NCBI GenBank assembly: GCA_965660675.1
Contig: CBFIAU010000008.1
Coordinates: forward strand, 69,599-133,598
Length of the DNA stretch: 64,000 nucleotides
Origin: UBA12202 sp002691725
GTDB lineage: Bacteria > Pseudomonadota > Alphaproteobacteria > Puniceispirillales > UBA1172
Direction: 5' to 3'
Shown: in pieces, positions 45,938 through 55,110 of the stretch
How positions within the stretch are numbered: the first letter of the stretch is position 1
How the letters are laid out: every line of letters starts with the position of its first letter
Made by a program: the position numbers and the translations under genes
Notes under the pieces: model-generated
What the model saw: the letters and a program-made list of their open reading frames with translations, nothing else
Told to the model about the DNA's origin: nothing
The model's database searches: none

Positions 45938-46672
45938 TTAGTCTATACCCATTCCGATACGGCTAAAGCGAATTGCATATGGCCATTTCCAAATCTCCCA
46001 GATATGGGCAGAGCCATTATGCGAGAAAAACAAAAACTCAGCCCGTCCAATGAGGTTCTTTTCTGGCACATTGCCAACCGACATGCGGCTATCATTTGAT
46101 CTGTCCCGATTATCGCCCATAAAGAAGTAATGCCCATCATCAACCAAAAACTCTCTGGTATTATTAGATAGCGGATAAGGTTTATCCAGACGTTCCAAAA
46201 TCATATATTCGCGTCCATTTGGCATGGTTTCCATATAGGCCTGAACAGCGGCATCAGCGGCGGCCGGGTCTGCTGGATCAAGATCATGTTCAACGCGCGG
46301 CAAAGCCTGACCATTGATATAAAGAACGCTATCAATGACTTGAATACGGTCGCCAGGTTTGCCAACCAGCCGCTTGATATAATCAACACTCTCATTGCCC
46401 GGACGCCTGAATACCACAACATCACCATATTCAGGTTCACCCCGCCAGACTCTATCTTTGATCGGGATAACCCCGAATGGAAAAGAATAGCTTGAATACC
46501 CATAAGAGTATTTTGATACAAAAAGATAATCACCAACACGCAATGTCGGTATCATTGATCCTGATGGAATACTGAACGGCTCAAACAAAAAGGACCTAAA
46601 AATAACAGCGATAACAATCGCCCAAAATATTGTCTTGGCAAAATCAAACCATGATGACGATTTCTTTTCCAT
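45938..46672 (-). CDS. lepB: Signal peptidase I
   Basis: LepB cuts signal peptides from secreted proteins. One N-terminal membrane helix (about residues 11-31) anchors it. The catalytic serine is Ser39 in SIPSGSMIPTL, and the general base lysine is Lys100 in DYIKRLVG. The GDNRDRSNDSR box is present further on. I start at ATG 46672 (MEKKSSSWF), which has an upstream AGAGG; a longer start at 46696 exists. Its stop codon directly abuts the rnc ATG. Confidence 0.96.
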   Translation of the reverse strand: MEKKSSSWFDFAKTIFWAIVIAVIFRSFLFEPFSIPSGSMIPTLRVGDYLFVSKYSYGYSSYSFPFGVIPIKDRVWRGEPEYGDVVVFRRPGNESVDYIKRLVGKPGDRIQVIDSVLYINGQALPRVEHDLDPADPAAADAAVQAYMETMPNGREYMILERLDKPYPLSNNTREFLVDDGHYFFMGDNRDRSNDSRMSVGNVPEKNLIGRAEFLFFSHNGSAHIWEIWKWPYAIRFSRIGMGID

Positions 46673-46721
46673 CACTGCCTCTTTCTTTATGATCACATAA
46701 CATTCTATTATTCAAATGGTG

Positions 46722-47111
46722 TTATGGCGCAGAAAAGACTACAAAAGCAAGTGCCAAGCCTGATTCATCCGATAATGAGATATCAATTTGCCAGTTTTTG
46801 AGGCCTTTTGCCCTGGCAACATTCAATGCCGACCCATAAAGCGTGACTTTCGGCGCCCCTGACGGATCAGGCAGGATTTCAATCTCATTAAGCGCAATAA
46901 CCGCCTGACGATCAGCATTTATGGCTTTCCAGACCGCTTCTTTGGCAGCAAACCGGCTCGCCAGAAAATCCATGCGGCGGCTTCCACGGTTAATAGATTC
47001 GCTTTGTTCTGCCGATGTGAATATGCGGTCAAGGAACCGATTGCCAAGCCGCTGGCAAGATGCCTCAATGCGAGCGGTGACTGTCATATCTGTTCCGATA
47101 CCAATAATCAT
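46722..47111 (-). CDS. acpS: Holo-[acyl-carrier-protein] synthase
   Basis: AcpS attaches the phosphopantetheine arm to acyl carrier protein. The 129-residue protein has the GIGTDMTVTARIE N-terminus with a metal-binding Asp and the FAAKEAVWKAI motif. The start overlaps the pdxJ stop by one base. The order pdxJ-acpS-lepB-rnc-era is a familiar one in proteobacteria. Confidence 0.96.
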   Translation of the reverse strand: MIIGIGTDMTVTARIEASCQRLGNRFLDRIFTSAEQSESINRGSRRMDFLASRFAAKEAVWKAINADRQAVIALNEIEILPDPSGAPKVTLYGSALNVARAKGLKNWQIDISLSDESGLALAFVVFSAP

Positions 47112-47902
47112 CAGCCTCGCGCTTCGTCCATATGGCGGCGCATTTCTATAATCGCTGGTTGCAGACCCATCATGACGCTCTCACCGATCAAGAAATGCCC
47201 AATATTAAGCTCGACAATTTCGGGGAGCGCGGCAATCGGGGCAACATTATCAAACCGCAAGCCATGCCCGGCGTGACATTCCAAGCCTAATGACCGGGTT
47301 AGTTCTGCCGCCGCTACAATGCGCGCATATTCGGCATCCCTTTCGGCACCGGCGGGCAAATCACAATACCGCCCGGTATGTAATTCAACGATATCAGCCC
47401 CTAGATCAGCTGCCGCATTAAGCTGATCTGGACTAGCCTCAATAAAGAGCGATAGCCTGATACCAGCGTCTTTCAGCGTTGCCAGAACAGGCGCAAGCCG
47501 CGCCCGCATTCCAACCACATCAAGACCGCCTTCGGTTGTGACTTCTTCACGTTTTTCAGGTACGAAACAGGCCGCATTCGGCATCGTTGCAAGCGCAATA
47601 TTCAGCATCTCATCCGTTGCCGCCATTTCGAGATTAAGCGGCACCGATAGTTCTGCTTTCAGCGCCTCAAGATCAGCCTCACGGATATGACGGCGGTCTT
47701 CGCGCAAGTGTGCTGTAATGCCATCCGCACCAGCCTGTTCCGCCAATAGCGCTGCCTTTACAGGCTCAGGATGGCTACCGCCACGGGCATTGCGGATTGT
47801 CGCCACATGATCAATATTGACCCCTAATCGCAAATACGGCACTTGAGTAATTGGCGCCTGAGTAATTGGTTTTGGGTCTGATGAAATCGGCTTCATTGTC
47901 AT
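47111..47902 (-). CDS. pdxJ: Pyridoxine 5'-phosphate synthase
   Basis: PdxJ condenses deoxyxylulose phosphate with aminoacetone phosphate to give pyridoxine phosphate (vitamin B6). The 263-residue barrel begins LRLGVNIDHVATIRNARGG near residue 25, with the catalytic HLREDRRHI loop and the ELHTGRYC segment present. The residues before the fold contain an (PITQ)-type repeat from a 15-bp duplication at 47844-47873. It overlaps rsh by 4 bp. Confidence 0.96.
   Translation of the reverse strand: MTMKPISSDPKPITQAPITQVPYLRLGVNIDHVATIRNARGGSHPEPVKAALLAEQAGADGITAHLREDRRHIREADLEALKAELSVPLNLEMAATDEMLNIALATMPNAACFVPEKREEVTTEGGLDVVGMRARLAPVLATLKDAGIRLSLFIEASPDQLNAAADLGADIVELHTGRYCDLPAGAERDAEYARIVAAAELTRSLGLECHAGHGLRFDNVAPIAALPEIVELNIGHFLIGESVMMGLQPAIIEMRRHMDEARG
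47844..47873. repeat. 15-bp tandem duplication at the pdxJ 5' end
   Basis: Two units, TGAGTAATTGGCGCC (47844-47858) and TGAGTAATTGGTTTT (47859-47873), share their first 11 bases. They encode the repeated PITQ stretch before the conserved PdxJ fold. Confidence 0.8.
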
Positions 47903-50037
47903 AACTTTTCTCGCTCAACACTCTCAACAAACTTATTCGACCGCATGGCCGCTAAAATCGCATTCAGATGTTTAATATGAGTCACCTCAACATCTAGCTG
48001 AAAGCGGAAAAAATCAGATGACCGTTCCAGCAAGTGAATATTGCTGATATTGCCATCATACTGGCTGATCAGCATGGTGATTGAGGCAAGGCTACCCGGC
48101 TCATTCAGCAAGACAACGATCAAGCGCCCGGAAACATGCGCCGAGCCTTCTTTATCCCATTCAATATCAAGCCATAATTCAGGCATGTTGTTAAACTTCT
48201 CAAGCACAGAACAATCGACCCGATGCACCGTTATGCCTTTGCCGGTTGTGATAATGCCAACAATTCGCTCACCGGGCAAAGGGTAGCAGCAATTGCCGTT
48301 ATGCACCGCCATCCCCGGCACCAATCCCTTAATCTCCAAGGCAACGTTTTGTTGTTTAGTGGTGCTTTTACTTGGCTTTATGATTGGCCGTAATTCAGGA
48401 ACAAGTTTTTGCAAAATACGCATGGTATTAACCGTCCCCTCACCGACCAGCGCATAGAGATGCTGAACGGTTTCAGCCTCAAAGCCGATCAAACAAGGCT
48501 CCAGCATTTCATCCGATAATTCGAGATTATGCTTGCGGCTATCTTTTTCAAGCAGAGCCCGGCCAAGACGCGAAAACTCAGCTTCTTTTTTGATTCTGAT
48601 AAACCGCCGCAAGGCTGAGCGCGCGCGCCCTGTCGCCATAAAGTCTTCCCACTCAGCGTTAGGGATCGCATCAGAACTGGTAATAATTTCAACCTGATCA
48701 CCATTAGATAAAACCGTGGCTAATTGCCGATGCTTGCCGTTGATCCGAACGCCAACACAAGTATTGCCTATATCCGAATGCACCGCATAGGCAAAATCTA
48801 TCGCGGTGGCATTTCGCGGCAAAGCAATCAGACGGCCTTTGGGGGTGAAGCAGAACACCTGATCGCGATACATCTCAAGCTGGGTGTTTTCCAAAAACTC
48901 CTCAGGGGTTTCTGCCTGATTAAGCATATCGCGCAAATCATTGAGCCAGTTAAAGCCTTTGATATCGCTAGGGTTAATCTGAGTTTTACCGGTTTTATAT
49001 CGCCAATGGGCGGCCACGCCATCCTCAGCGAAACGGTGCATGGCTTCGGTGCGAATCTGTATCTCAATCTTTTTCTTATACGGGCCAATAATGGTAGTAT
49101 GTAGCGATTGGTACTGATTGGTTTTGGGCGTTGAAATATAATCTTTGAAACGCCCCATGACGGTCTGATAATGCGTATGCAATAGCCCAAGCGCCTGATA
49201 GCAAGTCGGGATATCATCGACAATAATGCGAAATGCCATGACATCCGATAACTCCTCCATATCAACTTTTTTGCTCTGGGTTTTGCGCCAGATGGAATAT
49301 AGCGTTTTGGTGCGGCCTGTGACCTGACAATTCACCCCACAGCGCGCCAGATGCTCCTGCAATTCACTTTTAATCTGTTCGATCATATCCTTGGCACTAG
49401 CCGTCAGATATTCTAATCTTGACTGTATCGACTCACGCGGTTTTTCATGAAGCACCTGAAATGAAATATCCTCAAGCTCATTCTGAAAGCTGGATAAGCC
49501 AATACGTTCAGCCAAAGGCGCAAAAATACTCAAGGTTTCCTGGGCAATACGCTCACGTTTTTCGGCTTTCGTGATGGCAAAAATAGTCCGCATATTATGC
49601 GTCCGATCAGCCAGTTTCACCAACAAGACACGGATATCATTACTCATCGCCATAACCAGCTTGCGAAAGTTCTCGGCTTGCTTGTTATCGCTCTGCATTT
49701 CCATCTGGGTCAGCTTGGTGACGCCATCAACAAGATTAGCAATCTCAAGGGAAAATTGATCTTCAATTTGCTCAAGCGTAACGCCGGTATCCTCAACAAC
49801 ATCATGCAATAGCGCGGTGACAATCGTCGATGGATCAAGATGCATATCAGCAAGGATAGCCGCAACCTCAACCGGGTGCGTGTAATATGGCTCACCCGAC
49901 GATCGGGTCTGCCCCTCATGCGAGGTTTTACAGAACTCATAAGCGCGAGAAATTATGTCCGCGTCAAGTTGCGGATAATATGGCTTAATTCGACGGCAAA
50001 GGTCTTCAGCCGTTATGGCAGATATCATAGCTTCCAT
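47899..50037 (-). CDS. rsh: Bifunctional (p)ppGpp synthetase/hydrolase, RelA/SpoT family
   Basis: This enzyme makes and degrades the stringent-response alarmone. The hydrolase HD domain is intact (ALLHDVVEDTG near residue 80). The synthetase domain follows, with the FKDYISTPKTNQYQSLHT segment near 290. A TGS domain (FCFTPKGRLIALPRNATAIDFAY) and a C-terminal ACT domain complete the long form. About 712 residues; the exact start among ATGs 50064, 50037 and 50028 is unclear, and none has an ideal ribosome-binding site. It is the single Rsh usual in alphaproteobacteria. Confidence 0.95.
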   Translation of the reverse strand: MEAMISAITAEDLCRRIKPYYPQLDADIISRAYEFCKTSHEGQTRSSGEPYYTHPVEVAAILADMHLDPSTIVTALLHDVVEDTGVTLEQIEDQFSLEIANLVDGVTKLTQMEMQSDNKQAENFRKLVMAMSNDIRVLLVKLADRTHNMRTIFAITKAEKRERIAQETLSIFAPLAERIGLSSFQNELEDISFQVLHEKPRESIQSRLEYLTASAKDMIEQIKSELQEHLARCGVNCQVTGRTKTLYSIWRKTQSKKVDMEELSDVMAFRIIVDDIPTCYQALGLLHTHYQTVMGRFKDYISTPKTNQYQSLHTTIIGPYKKKIEIQIRTEAMHRFAEDGVAAHWRYKTGKTQINPSDIKGFNWLNDLRDMLNQAETPEEFLENTQLEMYRDQVFCFTPKGRLIALPRNATAIDFAYAVHSDIGNTCVGVRINGKHRQLATVLSNGDQVEIITSSDAIPNAEWEDFMATGRARSALRRFIRIKKEAEFSRLGRALLEKDSRKHNLELSDEMLEPCLIGFEAETVQHLYALVGEGTVNTMRILQKLVPELRPIIKPSKSTTKQQNVALEIKGLVPGMAVHNGNCCYPLPGERIVGIITTGKGITVHRVDCSVLEKFNNMPELWLDIEWDKEGSAHVSGRLIVVLLNEPGSLASITMLISQYDGNISNIHLLERSSDFFRFQLDVEVTHIKHLNAILAAMRSNKFVESVEREKL

Positions 50038-50156
50038 AAAATTAGAATCGCATGCCACCAGCAATTATGCCAAGCAAAAAGCGCGATCATACGGTATTAT
50101 ATTTTAATATCAGTTTATATAACCAGATCAAGCCCGAATAGCAAGATCAGGCCAGA

Positions 50157-50636
50157 TCAAATCTCATCTGTTTCGGCGCCAAGATCGTTATCGCCAAAGC
50201 CACCTTCATCAGCAAAGCTACCTTCATCATCTGTGAGATGATTTGCTGTATCAAGTGCGGCTGGTGCTGGGGTATCTTCTGCGCCTGCGGATTCAACCTG
50301 CATTCCGCTTTCATCTGCAATCTGATCAACGCTGTCATTCGTATAGGCTGAGATATCGTCTTTGGCGATACTTGCCGCCTCATCATTGCTAGTCTGTTCT
50401 TCTTCACGCCGACTAATTTGCTGAAGACTTTTGATGAGTTCTTCTTGAATCTCTTCGGTGGAGATAGTTTCAACCGCAATCTCACGCAACGCAACAACAG
50501 GATTTTTGTCATTATCACGATCAACCGTTAGCGGATCACCTGAAGCAATGCCGCGCGCACGCTGAGCGGCAGTCAAGACAAGATCAAAACGGTTGCTGAT
50601 TTTTTCAATACAATCTTCGACGGTGACGCGAGCCAT
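50157..50636 (-). CDS. rpoZ: RNA polymerase omega subunit, with long acidic tail
   Basis: Omega helps fold and hold the beta-prime subunit. The conserved part is the first 70 residues (MARVTVEDCIEKISNRFDLV onward, with RARGIASG and KNPVVALREIA). After that come about 90 residues rich in Asp, Glu, Ala and Gly, making 159 in place of about 90-130. The tail includes an 18-bp tandem duplication at 50196-50231. rpoZ upstream of rsh is the usual order; 119 bp separate it from the rsh start. Confidence 0.93.
   Translation of the reverse strand: MARVTVEDCIEKISNRFDLVLTAAQRARGIASGDPLTVDRDNDKNPVVALREIAVETISTEEIQEELIKSLQQISRREEEQTSNDEAASIAKDDISAYTNDSVDQIADESGMQVESAGAEDTPAPAALDTANHLTDDEGSFADEGGFGDNDLGAETDEI
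50196..50231. repeat. 18-bp tandem duplication in the rpoZ tail
   Basis: Units at 50196-50213 (AAAGCCACCTTCATCAGC) and 50214-50231 (AAAGCTACCTTCATCATC) differ at three positions. On the minus strand they encode two xDEGxF units near the acidic C-terminus. Confidence 0.8.
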
Positions 50637-50738
50637 GTTCTAAACTCCATATGAAGGGGAAACGCTTTATAATCAATTTATGAAAAAAAGACAACACCTG
50701 ACATGATTTAGATAGCTCAAATGATGATGATGACATGA

Positions 50739-51242
50739 TTACTCAGGCTTAATGTTCTGATCGGGAAGCCGCAAGACCAGCTCATCTATGGATTGCCCGG
50801 TCACTGGATGCACCCATTTTGGCGCAAGATCACGCAACGGATAGAGAACAAAGGCGCGCTCATGCATTCTGGGATGCGGTAATGTTGGGTTTTCTGACTG
50901 CACCTGACCCGCGAAATCAACAATATCCATATCTATGATACGGGCTTCGTTACGGGTAACGCGGATGCGCCCCATATCCATCTCAACAATATGAATAGCA
51001 GCAATCAGTTGGTCTGCTGTCAGTTCTGTTTCAACCGCAACGACAGCATTATAAAACCATGGCTGATCGGATACGGGAACAGGTTCGGTGCGATACCACG
51101 GCGACACCTCCAAGACGCTTAATCCTGTATCTGCGATGAGACGATCAAGCGCGGCAAGACAGCCCGATTTAGGATTATCGTAACCAGATATTGATAAATT
51201 CGCACCAATACCAATATAAGTTTTATAGTTTTTTTTCATCAT
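50739..51242 (-). CDS. folK: 2-amino-4-hydroxy-6-hydroxymethyldihydropteridine pyrophosphokinase
   Basis: FolK transfers pyrophosphate from ATP to hydroxymethyldihydropterin in folate synthesis. The 167 residues show YIGIGANLS at the start, VSPWYRTEPVPVSDQPWFYNAVV, and the RIIDMDIVDFAG and LPHPRMHERAFVLYPLRDLAP signature segments. It stands alone here, without folP or folB next to it, and is divergent from the NYN gene. Confidence 0.95.
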   Translation of the reverse strand: MMKKNYKTYIGIGANLSISGYDNPKSGCLAALDRLIADTGLSVLEVSPWYRTEPVPVSDQPWFYNAVVAVETELTADQLIAAIHIVEMDMGRIRVTRNEARIIDMDIVDFAGQVQSENPTLPHPRMHERAFVLYPLRDLAPKWVHPVTGQSIDELVLRLPDQNIKPE

Positions 51243-51377
51243 GTTTATGCTAATTTAGAAGAAGTTCCGATGATTGCCTGAATTATATTTATGTTGCAAC
51301 GGTATTATATCAATCATCACATTTATTTTTCCTTATAAAACAAACTGTCTTTAATTTTAACGATAGAAAGAATAACA

Positions 51378-51968
51378 ATGTTAAATATTAAACCTGATCT
51401 GCGTTTTGCTGTTTTCATTGACGGCTCTAACTTTCACGCCAGCACGAAAGCTCTTAGTTTTGATGTTGATTTTGAAAAATTATTGCGCGTCTTACGGCAA
51501 TCCGGGCATCTGGTGCGAGCGTATTATTATACCGCTTTGCCAGATAATAATGAATATTCACCAATCAAGCGGATCGCTGATTGGCTGGATTATAATGGCT
51601 ATACGGTGGTGTCTAAACCGTGGCGTGACTTCACCAATAGCGAAACTGGCCAACGCCGAATTAAGGGCAATATGGATATGGAACTCGCCCTTGATATGAT
51701 CAAACTTGCCAATCATGTTGAGCATGTCGTGTTATTTTCAGGTGACGGGGATTTTTGCCGGCTCTTGCATGAGGTTCAAGATAAAGGGGTTAGTGTTACC
51801 GTTGTCTCAAGTAATAAATTAGTTGCCGACAGTTTACGGCGGCAAGCTGATGATTTTATCGAAATGAAACAGATACAGCATCTGATCGAGCGCGAAGATC
51901 ACGGTGATCATGATTTTCATGAAGATGCAAAAAATGTAACCAGAGCCGAAGCCGAAATCGTTACCTGA
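51378..51968 (+). CDS. NYN (PIN-like) domain protein, LabA/DUF88 family
   Basis: This 196-residue protein has the NYN fold, a relative of PIN nucleases. Acidic residues expected at the metal site are seen in FAVFIDGSNFHAS (residues 10-22), KGNMDMELALDMIK and FSGDGDFCRLL. The family includes likely RNases, but the target is not known for most members. The last 30 residues are charged and His/Asp-rich. It is followed 10 nt later by a uracil-DNA glycosylase gene on the same strand. An AT-rich 135-bp gap separates it from folK. Confidence 0.85.
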   Translation: MLNIKPDLRFAVFIDGSNFHASTKALSFDVDFEKLLRVLRQSGHLVRAYYYTALPDNNEYSPIKRIADWLDYNGYTVVSKPWRDFTNSETGQRRIKGNMDMELALDMIKLANHVEHVVLFSGDGDFCRLLHEVQDKGVSVTVVSSNKLVADSLRRQADDFIEMKQIQHLIEREDHGDHDFHEDAKNVTRAEAEIVT

Positions 51969-51978
51969 TCAATCTGAT

Positions 51979-52617
51979 ATGACCGTTAATCCACCCCAAG
52001 ATTGTCAATTATGCCCTCGGCTGGCGGAATTCCGCCAGCTTCAGCAAGCCAGATTTCCAGACTGGTATAATGCTCCGGTGCATGGCTTTGGTGCCATAGA
52101 TGCGAAGATTGCGATCATTGGATTAGCCCCCGGATTGCGCGGCGCCAATCGAACAGGGCGACCATTTACAGGGGATTTTGCTGGTAATTTGCTCTATCAC
52201 ATGATGCAGAAACATGGCTGGACATCGGGGCAATTTGACCCGGATGGGGATGATGATCTGGCATTGCATGGGGCAAGAATTATCAATTCGGTGCGCTGCC
52301 TGCCGCCACAAAATAAACCCCTTCCCATAGAGATTAAAACCTGCCGCCAGTTTCTTGAAAAAGACCTCCTGAACATGCCAGAAGTTAAGGTTTTTATGAC
52401 ATTAGGTCAGATTGCCCATACCTCGCTTCTGGATATGCTCGGCTTAAAACGCCGTGATTATAAGTTTTGTCATGGCGGGGAGTGGCAACTCGATGATGGC
52501 AGAACAATCATTTCATCCTATCATTGCTCGCGCTATAACACCCAAACGCGGCGACTAACTGAGCCTATGTTCAATGATATTTTCACTCGCATTAATGCGA
52601 TTATAAATCACCTTTAA
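51979..52617 (+). CDS. Uracil-DNA glycosylase, family 5 (UdgB type)
   Basis: This enzyme removes uracil and other deaminated bases from DNA. The 212-residue protein carries the family motif IGLAPGLRGANRTGRPFTGD, residues about 47-66. The four cysteines for the 4Fe-4S cluster are probably those in DCQLCPRL near the start and in SVRCLPPQNK and KTCRQFLEKDL. The second motif is SSYHCSRYNTQTRRL near the C-terminus. Family 5 in place of family 4 rests on the GANRTGR sequence. Its end overlaps the convergent smpB by 17 bp. Confidence 0.88.
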   Translation: MTVNPPQDCQLCPRLAEFRQLQQARFPDWYNAPVHGFGAIDAKIAIIGLAPGLRGANRTGRPFTGDFAGNLLYHMMQKHGWTSGQFDPDGDDDLALHGARIINSVRCLPPQNKPLPIEIKTCRQFLEKDLLNMPEVKVFMTLGQIAHTSLLDMLGLKRRDYKFCHGGEWQLDDGRTIISSYHCSRYNTQTRRLTEPMFNDIFTRINAIINHL

Positions 52618-53065
52618 GCACTCTTGCCTTTTGGCGGTCCCAATCACGGCGCTTAATCGCCTCACGTTTATCATGCTTCTTTCGGCCTTTGGCCAGACCA
52701 AGCGCGACCTTTGCCAGCCCCCGATTATTGAAATAAAGGCTAAGCGGCACCAGCGTCATTCCATCCCGATTAATATGCCCCAAAAGACGGTTTTGCTCTT
52801 TCTTTTTAAGGAGCAGATAGCGATGACGTTTAGGGTCATGATTGTCACGCGCCCCATCATATTCGGGGATATTGGCGTTAATCAGCACTAATCGGCCAGA
52901 TTCTTCAGCGGCATAAGCCTCCGCAATGCTGGCACGGCCACGGCGCAACGATTTAACCTCACTGCCTAACAGAATGAGACCAGCTTCAATCGTTTCAATA
53001 ATATCGTAATCATGACGCGCCTTGCGGTTTTCCGCAACACGCCCCACAGATATGGTCGAGGCCAT
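52601..53065 (-). CDS. smpB: tmRNA-binding protein SmpB
   Basis: SmpB brings tmRNA to stalled ribosomes. The 154-residue protein has AENRKARHDYDIIET, then EAGLILLGSEVKSLR, and the RHRYLLLKKKEQ and YFNNRGLAKVALGLAKGRKKHDKRE segments; the C-terminal basic tail is present. No ssrA gene was found in this window. dapA lies 18 bp upstream, the usual dapA-smpB pair in alphaproteobacteria. Confidence 0.96.
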   Translation of the reverse strand: MASTISVGRVAENRKARHDYDIIETIEAGLILLGSEVKSLRRGRASIAEAYAAEESGRLVLINANIPEYDGARDNHDPKRHRYLLLKKKEQNRLLGHINRDGMTLVPLSLYFNNRGLAKVALGLAKGRKKHDKREAIKRRDWDRQKARVLKGDL

Positions 53066-53083
53066 TTTGATCCCCTATTTGAC

Positions 53084-53983
53084 CTAGCTGATCAGATTAA
53101 GCTGTTGCATGATCTGGCGAACAGTCTGTTTTGACGTATCGGATATATCTGTCATTGGCAGACGCAGCTCCTCACTGCCAATGCCAATACCTAAGAGACT
53201 AGCCGCATATTTGACTGGCCCCGGGCTAGTTTCACAGAACATCGCGCTATGAAGCGGCATGATCCTGGCATTGATTGCCATAGCGGCCGCGATATCGCCC
53301 TTATCCCATGCTTCATGCATATCAGACAGCATCCGAGGCGCGACATTGGCAGTAACCGAAATACAGCCATGGCCGCCAGCCGCACGAAATGGCAACGCCG
53401 TCCCATCTTCACCCGATAACATGCTAAATCCTGAACCAATGGCATTGGTCAGCATGGTTGGTCTGGATAAATCTTGTGAGCTATCTTTGACGCCAGTAAT
53501 ATTGGGATGCTCGGCTAATGCGACCATCGTATCAATATCCATGCTGACAACCGAACGCCCCGGAATGTCATAGATAACAACTGGCACATCGGATGCCTCG
53601 GCGACAGCTTCGTAATGACGCATTAAGCCATTTTGCGTGGGCTTATTATAATATGGCGTCACGACAAGAACCGCATTAGCCCCTGCCTGGCTGGCATGAC
53701 GGACAAAATCAACCGCCTCAGCCGTTGAGTTTGAGCCAGCGCCAGCAATGACAGGCACCCGACCAGCCGCTTCATCAATACATAATTCTACCACAAGCTT
53801 ATGCTCATCATGGCTAAGGGTTGGCGACTCGCCTGTTGTGCCAACGGGAATAAGGCCTTTTGTGCCTTCGCTAATTTGCCATGAGACTAATTTTCGAAAG
53901 GCGGCTTCATCAACAGCGCCATTCTTAAATGGCGTCACCAGAGCAACATATGAACCCCGAAAAAGTGGATCGCCTGTCATCAT
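53084..53983 (-). CDS. dapA: 4-hydroxy-tetrahydrodipicolinate synthase
   Basis: DapA joins pyruvate and aspartate semialdehyde at the start of lysine and diaminopimelate synthesis. The Schiff-base lysine is Lys166 in NITGVKDSS, with Tyr138 in VIYDIPGRS. The substrate segment PVGTTGESPTLS is at residues 47-58. I start at ATG 53983; the adjacent ATG 53980 is equally possible, and the in-frame ATG at 54049 would add 22 residues not seen in the family. Confidence 0.96.
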   Translation of the reverse strand: MMTGDPLFRGSYVALVTPFKNGAVDEAAFRKLVSWQISEGTKGLIPVGTTGESPTLSHDEHKLVVELCIDEAAGRVPVIAGAGSNSTAEAVDFVRHASQAGANAVLVVTPYYNKPTQNGLMRHYEAVAEASDVPVVIYDIPGRSVVSMDIDTMVALAEHPNITGVKDSSQDLSRPTMLTNAIGSGFSMLSGEDGTALPFRAAGGHGCISVTANVAPRMLSDMHEAWDKGDIAAAMAINARIMPLHSAMFCETSPGPVKYAASLLGIGIGSEELRLPMTDISDTSKQTVRQIMQQLNLIS

Positions 53984-54111
53984 TATCTTATATCCCATAA
54001 AGTCAGTTTTCTGATATGCGACAATAAAACTAACCGCGCTATACTTCAAGGTTTCGTTTTGATCAAAGATTAAATAGAATAATACCGCCTATATAAATCA
54101 GGATAGATAAA

Positions 54112-55083
54112 ATGATACTGCCACGTTATAGAGACCTGGAAGCTGCGGTTAAACGCACAGCACCGCATATTGTTCAGACGCCTTTGCTCGAATCCCCGTT
54201 GTTAAACGACCACATAGGCGGGCGCCTTTTGGTAAAGGCAGAGCCATTACAGAAAACCGGATCATTCAAGTTCCGCGGTGCTACCAACGCCATCTGGAAC
54301 TTGCCCGATACGGTGACGCATGTTGTCGCCTATTCATCAGGCAATCATGCCGCCGCCGTTGCCGCCGCCGCCGCCTCACGCGGGATGATCGCAACAATTA
54401 TCATGCCCGAAGACGCGCCAGCGATGAAAATCGCCAATACAAAAGCCTTTGGCGGGCAGGTTGTGACCTATGATCGCTATAAGGAAAGCCGGGAAGACAT
54501 TGGCGCTAAACTAGCCAAAGAGCAAGGCGCAACATTAATTCCGCCTTTTGAATATCTGCCCGTGATCGCAGGGCAAGGCACTATCGGGATTGAGATATCG
54601 GATGAGCTAAAGCACCAAAACGTGACTCCTGATCAGCTGATTTGCTGTACTGGTGGCGGCGGTTTGCTGGCAGGGATAAGCATTGGTATTCACCAGCATT
54701 TCCCGGATGTTGCTATCATTGCCGCCGAACCTGATGGATTTGATGATTTCAAACGATCACTGGAATCCGGCGCGCGGGTCAGCAATGATCCCGATGCACG
54801 GTCTATTTGTGATGCGATCATCACCCCCATGCCCGGTGAGATGACCTTTGCCATCAATAGCCAGCATGTTAGCCAAGCCGTTGCCGTTAGTGATGATGAC
54901 GCGCTTAACGCCATTGCGGTTGCGTGGCGATATCTAAAGATAGTGGCAGAACCTGGCGGTGCCGTTGCCTTAGCCGCGATCTTGGCTGGCAAAGTCGATG
55001 CCAAGAATAAAACGACGGTCGTGATTGTTTCTGGCGGCAATGTCGATCAAGACATATTTAACCGCGCCCTTAACATGCTCTAA
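54112..55083 (+). CDS. PLP-dependent threonine/serine dehydratase (no ACT domain)
   Basis: This 323-residue fold type II PLP enzyme has Lys53 in KTGSFKFRGAT and the phosphate loop CTGGGGLLAGIS near residue 185. It lacks the ACT domain of the paralogue at 39226. This layout fits catabolic threonine dehydratase, serine racemase or hydroxyaspartate dehydratase, which cannot be separated here. It starts after a 128-bp gap from the divergent dapA start. Confidence 0.85.
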   Translation: MILPRYRDLEAAVKRTAPHIVQTPLLESPLLNDHIGGRLLVKAEPLQKTGSFKFRGATNAIWNLPDTVTHVVAYSSGNHAAAVAAAAASRGMIATIIMPEDAPAMKIANTKAFGGQVVTYDRYKESREDIGAKLAKEQGATLIPPFEYLPVIAGQGTIGIEISDELKHQNVTPDQLICCTGGGGLLAGISIGIHQHFPDVAIIAAEPDGFDDFKRSLESGARVSNDPDARSICDAIITPMPGEMTFAINSQHVSQAVAVSDDDALNAIAVAWRYLKIVAEPGGAVALAAILAGKVDAKNKTTVVIVSGGNVDQDIFNRALNML

Positions 55084-55110
55084 AGACCGATATTGGGCAA
55101 TTGGCAGGGA

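Noticed and set aside
4001..50636. Acidic or alanine-rich extensions of S9, S2 and omega as novel domains
   Set aside because: Low-complexity tails on these proteins are known in alphaproteobacteria; nothing in the sequence suggests a folded new domain.
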